This document shows positions 57,745 through 64,000 of a DNA stretch of 64,000 nucleotides, one piece after another. Location: the NCBI RefSeq assembly GCF_900233005.1, contig NZ_LT960611.1, forward strand, positions 2,356,001 to 2,420,000, read 5' to 3'. The notes beneath the pieces were generated by a model. The model was given only the letters and a program-made list of their open reading frames with translations, was not told the DNA's origin and searched no databases. Position 1 is the first letter of the stretch. Each line of letters starts with the position of its first letter. The DNA comes from Vibrio tapetis subsp. tapetis. GTDB taxonomy: Bacteria > Pseudomonadota > Gammaproteobacteria > Enterobacterales > Vibrionaceae. A program made the position numbers and the translations under genes.

Positions 57745-58866
57745 TTGAGTAAAAGAAAAAAATCAGCTAACTCGGGTATTGATGCTTTATTGGGGTTCGA
57801 GTTTCAGCGCAATTGTGCGCTGTACATACTCCTGAACGAATATAATCGATTCAAAGGAAGAGAGTTCTTTCTGAGTATTGAACATCATGACGACTTCCTA
57901 TTCTGCTACAGAACAGACTGCCGCAGCAATATCGAAGAAGTGCATTCTTATCAGGCCAAAAAGCTTTCAGGCAAGGTCTGGACGATAAATGAGCGTTTCT
58001 CTGAAGTGATAGCTAAGATGCTTGAAGTTGGAAACGACCTCAGAAACGACCCAGCGCCTAAATGTCAAAGCTATACTCATGAGCTAACGTTTGTATCCAA
58101 CTCCGACATCGAGCTTAAATACACGCCGAATAAGCAAGAAAAGGATGATGGAAAAAAGGAATTATCAAGCCTCCTTAACGAGCAGAACTGTAAGTGTAAA
58201 TACGATTCCTTTCCTGAAGATATCAAAGACAAAATCACCAAGAAAGTAGACAGTTTCTGTAGCAAGGAAAAACTTACTTACCACAAACCTGAACTCGATA
58301 ATCTACATATCCAATGGGTAGATTTTCCACGGACAAAGAGTGCACAAAAAGATTGCCTAGTCGGGCTAATGAGTAGGAAGTTTCCACATGTATCAGATTC
58401 TTTCGCTGCCGTTGAGTTGCTTCTTAGCCTGTTTAGGGAAGTTGAAGTCATTTACAACCAAGACAAAGTTATTACCTTACTTGACAGTTCTAAGAGGGTT
58501 GAGGGCGATGAAATCAAGAAAGCGATTGATATCATTGAAACAGACCAAAAGACATTCCAGCTATGGAGAGAGCACTCAACAGAATTAGCCCGTAAGTTTC
58601 GAGTTCCTATAGGTATCCAAAATAGTCATGAAAACTATATTAGGAACACATTTGAACTTTTAAAGGACATGATGAATAACGAACATCAGATAATCAAAAG
58701 CTTTGTTAAGGACAATGACTACTCTATGGACTACTACAGCCATGAAGAAATGTTTGAGGCATACGTTTCTGATATTAAAAGTAAAAATAGCATCAATCTA
58801 AGAGATATTGATATTTTCTTCTGTACTTTATGCGCATTTGTAGAGCAACACGGTGAGGCCTTGTAA
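57745..58866 (+). CDS. lmuA: DUF4297/Cap4-like nuclease of a Lamassu-like pair
   Basis: 373 aa, TTG start with AAGG seven bases upstream. N-terminal PD-(D/E)xK-type nuclease: SGIDALLGFEFQRNCA (~10-25), E46...D49/D50, then YQAKK with Gln70 and Lys72 as catalytic QxK. This is the DUF4297/Cap4 fold used as effector in Lamassu and CBASS. The C-terminal part is helical. Stop overlaps the SMC-like gene (TAATG). Together they match LmuA plus LmuB; I see no LmuC between them, so subtype is uncertain. Confidence 0.75.
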   Translation: MSKRKKSANSGIDALLGFEFQRNCALYILLNEYNRFKGREFFLSIEHHDDFLFCYRTDCRSNIEEVHSYQAKKLSGKVWTINERFSEVIAKMLEVGNDLRNDPAPKCQSYTHELTFVSNSDIELKYTPNKQEKDDGKKELSSLLNEQNCKCKYDSFPEDIKDKITKKVDSFCSKEKLTYHKPELDNLHIQWVDFPRTKSAQKDCLVGLMSRKFPHVSDSFAAVELLLSLFREVEVIYNQDKVITLLDSSKRVEGDEIKKAIDIIETDQKTFQLWREHSTELARKFRVPIGIQNSHENYIRNTFELLKDMMNNEHQIIKSFVKDNDYSMDYYSHEEMFEAYVSDIKSKNSINLRDIDIFFCTLCAFVEQHGEAL

Positions 58867-60632
58867 TGAACACAACAATTACGTTCAACAGATTATTTGT
58901 CAGCTCAGAATCACATAATTCTTGTTTCAGTAAAGAGTTTTCACCTGGTGTAAACATAATTAGTGGACGCAACACATCAGGTAAAAGCTCTTTGATCCAG
59001 AGCCTATTGTATGCGTTTGGTGTGAATGACGTTAGAGAAAATTTAGATGAAATTCTCTCATATCAGCCGACTTTCAGAGTAGACCTTACTAAGAAAATAG
59101 GTGGTATTGAGGAATCTTATACCATAGTAAGAGACTCAAAATCCATCTATGTCAAAGAGCCAAATGGGAAAATAGTTCCTTTCCATGGAATAGATGCTGA
59201 TAACAGTGTTGAGCACGTTAGACTAAAGGACTACATAAGAGATTTAGTTGGATTTTCACTTATTCTTGAGCAAAAAGGCGAACTAAAATCAGCTCCACTC
59301 GAAAGCATGTTTTTGCCATATTATATTTCTCAGTCTGTCGGCTGGGTATATTTGCGCGAGTCATTCTCTAATCTTCAATATTACAAGGGATTTAAAGACG
59401 ACTATTTAGACTATTACCTGGGTATAAGTAATAGCTTTGATCGCGTAGAGCATAGAAGGTTAACAAAGGAAAGAGATCGATTATCTGCTGATATAAACAA
59501 TCTCAAACGATACAGTAAGAAAGCAGAGTTCCAATTTTCTAACTTGGTCGACGAAGCGTTTGGCGAGCAAGCAGAAGCCTATATTGAAAATTACGTTGTA
59601 AAGTCAAATTCATTAGAGGAGGAAAGAAACCAGTACATAAAGCTTTGTAATGAACTTTCTCTATTGCAGAATCACCATAAAATCCTAAAAAGAACCAAGA
59701 GAAATATCAAGAAACAGAATTACAACGATATTGATCGCTGTCCAGCCTGCACGCAGGTTCTGTCATACTCTCTTGAAGGATTGTACAGCCATTATCAAAA
59801 ATATAATGATACTGTCGAACTTGAGTCTCACATTACAGATAAGCTAATCGATAAAAAATCCAAGATAAACTCGTCTAAGAAGAAAATGACGACTATCGAT
59901 AATGAAATTTTTAATGATTATGGCGTACTTTTGGACAAAAACGTAGACGGAGTTACTTTTGAACAATGGGTGACAAATAAAGCAAATATTACGCTATACA
60001 AGCAAATGCAAGCAGATATTGAGCACTCGGAGAGCGAGTTAGAAGGCGTTAAACACTCTCTAGGTTCTATGGTCACAGAACAAGAGACAATCTTCTCACG
60101 AATTAGGAAGGAAAAGGCATTCGAGAAGATATTTACAGAGTACACATCACAGTTAGAGCTGAAACCTTTAACCGACTCTCGGTATCTGGATTTGTATAAA
60201 ATTCATTCTTTCCCTCGTCAAGGTGTTGAACTTCACAAAACCGTCATGGCTTATCACTTTGCTTTAAACGCTATGATAATGAAATCGAAAACAGCCCATA
60301 GACTACCATTCTTGCTTGACGCTATTCTCAAGGAGGATATTGATGATACTAACTTGGCGACTATTCTGTCATTTGTTGGGAAGAATCTGCCAAGTGATAC
60401 TCAGACGTTTGTGTCAATATCAGAGCATGTTAAAGGCTCTAGCCCTGAAGAAGGTGAAGAAATTAAACCTATCGAAAAAGTTAGAGTTAAAGAAGTTCAA
60501 AACGCATACTTCCCGACTAACTCTAAGCTGTTCTACGTAGGCGATGGAAAGATAGAGCGTGGTTTTCTTTCTCAATCACTAAAAAATCATCAAGAACTTC
60601 ATGAAGATACCATCGATATAACTGTCATCTAA
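58866..60632 (+). CDS. lmuB: SMC/Rad50-like ATPase of a Lamassu-like pair
   Basis: 588 aa. Walker A GRNTSGKSS (34-42); coiled-coil arms (~190-410) with a zinc-hook CPAC at about 295; C-terminal ATPase half with a Walker-B-like RLPFLLDAILKEDIDD. This resembles LmuB and the ATPases of ABC-three-component systems, which sense foreign or recombining DNA ends and release the nuclease. Translationally coupled to the nuclease gene. Shorter than many LmuB proteins. Confidence 0.8.
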   Translation: MNTTITFNRLFVSSESHNSCFSKEFSPGVNIISGRNTSGKSSLIQSLLYAFGVNDVRENLDEILSYQPTFRVDLTKKIGGIEESYTIVRDSKSIYVKEPNGKIVPFHGIDADNSVEHVRLKDYIRDLVGFSLILEQKGELKSAPLESMFLPYYISQSVGWVYLRESFSNLQYYKGFKDDYLDYYLGISNSFDRVEHRRLTKERDRLSADINNLKRYSKKAEFQFSNLVDEAFGEQAEAYIENYVVKSNSLEEERNQYIKLCNELSLLQNHHKILKRTKRNIKKQNYNDIDRCPACTQVLSYSLEGLYSHYQKYNDTVELESHITDKLIDKKSKINSSKKKMTTIDNEIFNDYGVLLDKNVDGVTFEQWVTNKANITLYKQMQADIEHSESELEGVKHSLGSMVTEQETIFSRIRKEKAFEKIFTEYTSQLELKPLTDSRYLDLYKIHSFPRQGVELHKTVMAYHFALNAMIMKSKTAHRLPFLLDAILKEDIDDTNLATILSFVGKNLPSDTQTFVSISEHVKGSSPEEGEEIKPIEKVRVKEVQNAYFPTNSKLFYVGDGKIERGFLSQSLKNHQELHEDTIDITVI

Positions 60633-60946
60633 ACAAACAACTGAGATGTAGTTCTCCACGGAAGACAATGGGACAGTTGGCACTTCGCAACTCGGAACTG
60701 CCCCAAACTTTTATAGAGCGTCCGAACCGACTCTCACGAATGCTCTAGAACAGACCAAATTAATCTAATCCATGTGGTGGGGTGGAGAGCTATACGGAAA
60801 TGTTCCGTCGCTTTTTCCCGAAATTTTCTTTCGATTCACACAACAGGTTTATACTGGTTGAGTTTCATAATGAATGACAGCAATATGGAAAAAATCAGTC
60901 TATAAAGCATTAGGTTTTTGAGTTTAGCAGGAGTTAGGTAACATAA
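60633..60946 (+). promoter_or_regulatory. Intergenic with upstream module shared with island 1
   Basis: 60753-60773 is identical to the complement of 36749-36769, and 60835-60886 nearly identical to the complement of 36664-36715; TGCCCCAAACTTTTA at 60702-60716 also has a counterpart near 36810. In both islands the module precedes a cargo gene in the same relative orientation. Likely promoter and leader for the PIN-like gene. Confidence 0.6.
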
Positions 60947-61864
60947 ATGAAATCAATTTATTTAGACTGGAATGTCTTTCAAGACTTGTTTCAAACACGC
61001 AGAGGTCAAGAGTTTAATAGCGCTATACAGTCTGTAAAAAGAAAGTATAAAACCCCATTCTCATGCGCTCATATGCGTGACTTGTCGCGTTGTCGTAGCG
61101 AAGAATATGTAAATAAGGATCTTGCTGAGACACAGAGGGTTTCTGATGGTTACTGTGTAGGTTTGTCTCAGAACAATGAAGATGTTTTAATTGAAAGGGT
61201 TCCAATTAAGCAAGTTTTTGATGCAGTAAAAGAAGACTCTACTATTGCAGGTCAAAGTGTCGCTAGCTTTTTACCTTTCGATGAGTATGAAGTAGCTGTA
61301 GATGAACTGTCATCTGATAATATTGTTGTTCCTTATCTAGACAAAAATGGAAGGAAAATGTCCCCGAAGCTTTTAATGGATTTTGTAGAAGCTTTGAGAG
61401 TTGACATACTAAATGATCATAGAATTCAAAAAAAATTTAGAGCTTCACTGAAAGAAGTCATGGCTTTAGGTAATCCTGCATTTGCAGCCATAGAAAATAT
61501 GCCACTTTATAAGTATTGGTTATCTACAAAGGAAGAAATAACAGAGAACTTTGAAAGTATCGTGAATTCTTTTCTTTCAATTACAGGGAAAAGTACCGAT
61601 ACGATTCCTTTTGGTGAAAAAATTACTACCTCATATAACATTTTAGTTTTCTTTCCAGCATATTGGGAAACCATCGATAGAAGAAACAATACAAATAATG
61701 TAACGACAGATGCTGAACATGTTCTTCTGGCATCAAGTTCTAGGTATTTTGTCTGTGGAGACGAAAAAATGGTTGAAAAGGCTTCAATTGTATACACAAC
61801 ATTTGGCATAAAGACCAAAGTCATGACGCCAGATATGTTCATGAGGACAGTGAAAGTAGAGTAA
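60947..61864 (+). CDS. PIN-like domain protein
   Basis: 305 aa. N-terminal IYLDWNVFQDL (Asp7, first acidic residue), and C-terminal NVTTDAEHVLLASSSRYFVCGDEKMV, where TDAEH and GDEKM give the other acidic ligands of a PIN-like RNase. The middle is a long helical insert. Stand-alone; no antitoxin partner is adjacent. A truncated integron attC-like site directly follows its stop, so it may once have been an integron cassette. Possibly an abortive-infection nuclease. Confidence 0.7.
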   Translation: MKSIYLDWNVFQDLFQTRRGQEFNSAIQSVKRKYKTPFSCAHMRDLSRCRSEEYVNKDLAETQRVSDGYCVGLSQNNEDVLIERVPIKQVFDAVKEDSTIAGQSVASFLPFDEYEVAVDELSSDNIVVPYLDKNGRKMSPKLLMDFVEALRVDILNDHRIQKKFRASLKEVMALGNPAFAAIENMPLYKYWLSTKEEITENFESIVNSFLSITGKSTDTIPFGEKITTSYNILVFFPAYWETIDRRNNTNNVTTDAEHVLLASSSRYFVCGDEKMVEKASIVYTTFGIKTKVMTPDMFMRTVKVE

Positions 61865-61867
61865 ACC

Positions 61868-61895
61868 TAACAAACGCCTCAAGAGGAGTTAGGCG
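61868..61895. other. Truncated integron attC (VCR-like) site
   Basis: The sequence TAACAAACGCCTCAAGAGG, which I know as the 5' part of Vibrio superintegron repeats, is fused directly to AGTTAGGCG, which contains the 3' core site GTTAGGC. The ~80-100 bp centre of a full VCR is missing. It sits 4 bp after the PIN-like gene's stop. Confidence 0.7.
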
Positions 61896-61953
61896 CTTTG
61901 GCACGGTGTGTGCCTCATACATTTTCTCAAGGATATCGAAATGGTCTTAATAT

Positions 61954-62535
61954 ATGCAGTTTAAACTTACGTCTGGATTTATAATTTTTTTAGGATCGTA
62001 TTTGCCACTAGCATTAATTCTAGCAGTGCAAGACATACCTATATCATGGTGGAGTAATTCATTTTGCGATTTTTCTGACATAGACAATTGCTTATTTAAT
62101 CCGTTTCAACATCCATATTTTTCAATTATCTTCATTGTTATTAGCATCATTTCGGTAATCATTTCAAACATATCTTTGAAAAAAATCTCCTACCCTTTTG
62201 ATGGCGAAGTTAAAAGCTCAAAAACAATTCCGAATGACATTATTAATTACGTATTTCCTTACGTAGTTTCATTTATGGGGATAAGTTATGACGCTCCTGA
62301 GAAAATGTTAGGGTTCGTGGTGTTTTTACTGTGGATGTTTGCAATTACTTATAAGTCAGGGCAAATAATAATGAACCCGATTTTATTAATGTTTGGTTGG
62401 AAATTATATGAAGCAAAAATTGTAATAAATGATGAAGAAAGGGACGTTCGAGTATTGAAGAAAGGATCTCTAACCCCTGGTAATTATAAGTTTCAATCAA
62501 TTCAAGACTTTTACATTTCAAAGGATACAAACTAA
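61954..62535 (+). CDS. kwaA: Kiwa membrane protein KwaA
   Basis: 193 aa membrane protein with four hydrophobic segments (~10-28, ~52-70, ~100-115, ~120-140). KwaA senses phage attachment or injection at the inner membrane and acts with KwaB, which binds DNA and blocks phage replication and transcription. Size, topology and coupling to a DUF4868 gene (overlap at 62535) identify it. Start ATG 61954 has only a weak ribosome binding site. Confidence 0.85.
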   Translation: MQFKLTSGFIIFLGSYLPLALILAVQDIPISWWSNSFCDFSDIDNCLFNPFQHPYFSIIFIVISIISVIISNISLKKISYPFDGEVKSSKTIPNDIINYVFPYVVSFMGISYDAPEKMLGFVVFLLWMFAITYKSGQIIMNPILLMFGWKLYEAKIVINDEERDVRVLKKGSLTPGNYKFQSIQDFYISKDTN

Positions 62536-63449
62536 TGGATGCTGAATTTCAATTATTAAGAGCATTTGACTTTGCCAATGCAACACCACATTTATGGGTT
62601 TTTAAAAATAGTAGGTCACAGGAAAAATTTAGAACCTTTTATGTTCAAACGGAAACTGATCTTAATCGGCAATTTAAAACATTTGTAAATACGGAAATAG
62701 AGAGAATTACAGAACATTCTCCATATTCTTATATTGCTCAGACAAATGAAAACAGTTGTCTAACTCTAGATTCTACAACAACAAATTTTTCAAATTTGAA
62801 GGCACTAGTTGATCGTTTAGAACCAGAGCATCGAATAAATGATAGCAATGATTTAAAAGGTTCTAATGGCTACGTAGTTAAATACATAGCAAATGGTGTG
62901 ACCGTATATGCAGTGAAAAGATCTACCTCGACTTGGAAAACTTCATATCCTAATAAGTATATTAATATGGTGTTTACAAATGGCGAACTATCAGGTGTAG
63001 TAGATAATAGTTTCTCGATTGAAAAGAACTTTGATTTTTATGTTATTAATAATGTTGCATTTATTGCGAATAAGCGCGGTTTCGAATCATCTATGAAATA
63101 TCGTGAGGCATACTCACAGGCATTTACGCAACTACAACAAAATCCTTCATTTAGTAATTTATTCTCTGATTTACAGCCTATCGTTGAATATGTTGGTACT
63201 AATTCAATGCAGTTACGCCGAATGGGAGTTATTGAAGATAAAAAGGTCTACACGAGCCCCAACTTTATAACAAAATTAATGGCTATAAATACAGCTAGAG
63301 GTTGGGGGCTTAACTTTGATTTAGCAAATAACACTATTGTCCCTTGTGCTGAAACAACAAGTACTATCCTTCAAGTTCTCTTAGATCACCGCTTAATGAG
63401 TGAAATAACCGCAAATATTTACGATGTGCCAGATGCCGTTCAAGTGTAA
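62535..63449 (+). CDS. kwaB: Kiwa protein KwaB (DUF4868)
   Basis: 304 aa, DUF4868 family. The layout FKNSRSQEKFRTFYVQTE ... FYVINNVAFIANKRGFESSMKYREAY ... RRMGVIEDKKVYTSPNFITKL fits KwaB. Soluble; partner of KwaA. Begins on the kwaA stop codon (TAATG). Length is typical (~310 aa). Intact. Confidence 0.88.
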   Translation: MDAEFQLLRAFDFANATPHLWVFKNSRSQEKFRTFYVQTETDLNRQFKTFVNTEIERITEHSPYSYIAQTNENSCLTLDSTTTNFSNLKALVDRLEPEHRINDSNDLKGSNGYVVKYIANGVTVYAVKRSTSTWKTSYPNKYINMVFTNGELSGVVDNSFSIEKNFDFYVINNVAFIANKRGFESSMKYREAYSQAFTQLQQNPSFSNLFSDLQPIVEYVGTNSMQLRRMGVIEDKKVYTSPNFITKLMAINTARGWGLNFDLANNTIVPCAETTSTILQVLLDHRLMSEITANIYDVPDAVQV

Positions 63450-64000
63450 GTGTTGTTAGTGACAAAGTTCAAATTTCTATTCAAGCTAGGACAATGCTAG
63501 AAGCAAAAGGAATGCTTAAAGGTGTAGCCAGAAAGCACCCAAATGCCGACATTAATTCCTTTCTAGAAAATGCTCAGGTTAAATCTACATATAGCCCTGA
63601 GATGATGAAATTTAAGCTAAGTTTTGGTGGTACTGACGCAGGGCGTTCTATAGTAAAGTCTGCGTTAGCAGTGGTTAGTGATGCCAATCAATCTACGGGA
63701 ATGTGTCAAAATGCAATTTCATATTTGACAGCCAAAAATGCCGAGGCTTGTTTTGGCTATTACTATGTTAGAGACCTAATATCTAACCGCCCTACAGGGG
63801 TTCCATTACACTGTTTAGCGGTGCGAGGTGATCAGAAAACAGGCTTAATCTTTTTTTATGCAGAATACTTTGGCATGCAACGAGTTGTTGGTTGTCTAGG
63901 TCAAGGAGAGTCATTCTCACCAATATGCAATAGATCCTGTTTCTGGGACAGAACTAGAATTAAGAGTTGACCTAGATCTTTCTCTTACTGAAATACAAGA
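63446..64000 (+). pseudogene. HNH-family nuclease remnant (5' truncated, frameshifted, runs off right edge)
   Basis: An open frame begins without a start codon just after kwaB (about 63446; first Met codon 63494) and reads GGTDAGRSIVKSALAV ... NAEACFGYYYV ... KTGLIFFYAEYF. This resembles the C-terminal part of HNH proteins found in defence islands. Near 63915 the frame shifts: the plausible continuation YAIDPVSGTELELRVDL is in the next frame to the end of the window. The N-terminal zinc/HNH module is absent. Either a decayed gene or one cut by a past recombination with the kwaAB module. Confidence 0.65.

Larger units (their letters stand above)
49312..64000 (+). mobile_element. Island 2: GInt-type genomic island in bcp (runs off right edge)
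   Basis: It starts inside bcp at the codons for GVWG and opens with an intact ginABCD operon (49417-55867). Cargo follows: second bcp, serine recombinase, Lamassu-like pair, PIN-like gene, Kiwa pair, HNH remnant. The AT-rich 3' end and the 3' remainder of the native bcp should lie beyond 64000. All four gin genes are open, so this copy may be mobile. Confidence 0.85.

Noticed and set aside
1..64000. tRNA or rRNA genes as island attachment sites
   Set aside because: No tRNA- or rRNA-like sequence was seen at either island junction or elsewhere; both junctions are in protein-coding genes.

Overview
The window is chromosomal DNA of a Vibrio or close relative (Vibrionaceae). The backbone has a polar-flagellin array and the gene order flagellins, Dyp peroxidase, DUF2919, DUF2956, dapE, bamC, dapA, gcvR, bcp that I know from Vibrio chromosomes. 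Everything below is read from the sequence alone; family names rest on recognised motifs, not on database searches.

Layout. (1) 1-7267: leftward flagellin genes, most with their own sigma-28 (FliA)-type promoter. (2) 7268-38364: a ~31.1 kb genomic island inserted inside one more flagellin gene. Its 5' end is a four-gene recombinase operon of the GInt type (ginABCD: three tyrosine-recombinase-like proteins plus a small HTH/coiled-coil protein) and its 3' end is a short AT-rich tail. Its ginB is frameshifted and its ginC is split by an IS21-family element. The cargo holds a ParS/MbcA-type antitoxin-like gene, a divergent regulator plus winged-helix protein plus SF2 helicase cluster, a TIR-TPR protein, a complete retron with PtuA/PtuB (Septu-like) effectors, two HNH nucleases (one split by a second IS21-family element), an IS256-family element, a decayed group II intron and a dinB gene broken by a 7-bp duplication. 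(3) 38365-49311: the other part of the split flagellin, a further flagellin and ordinary housekeeping genes. (4) About 49312 to beyond 64000: a second, intact GInt-type island inserted in bcp. It starts with ginABCD, followed at once by a complete divergent bcp gene, a serine recombinase with 30-bp tandem repeats behind it, a two-gene DUF4297/Cap4-like nuclease plus SMC-like ATPase pair (Lamassu-like), a PIN-like gene with a truncated integron attC-like site, the Kiwa pair kwaA-kwaB, and a broken HNH gene at the window edge.

How it works together: two related site-specific islands, about 11 kb apart, have each landed inside a coding sequence that the cell can spare or replace (one of seven flagellins; bcp, for which the island carries a substitute). 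Both are loaded with anti-phage defence genes. The older-looking island (1) has a damaged integration operon and several IS and intron insertions; the younger-looking one (2) has intact ginABCD. The two islands share a non-coding promoter-like module, which points to exchange of cargo between them or a common gene pool.
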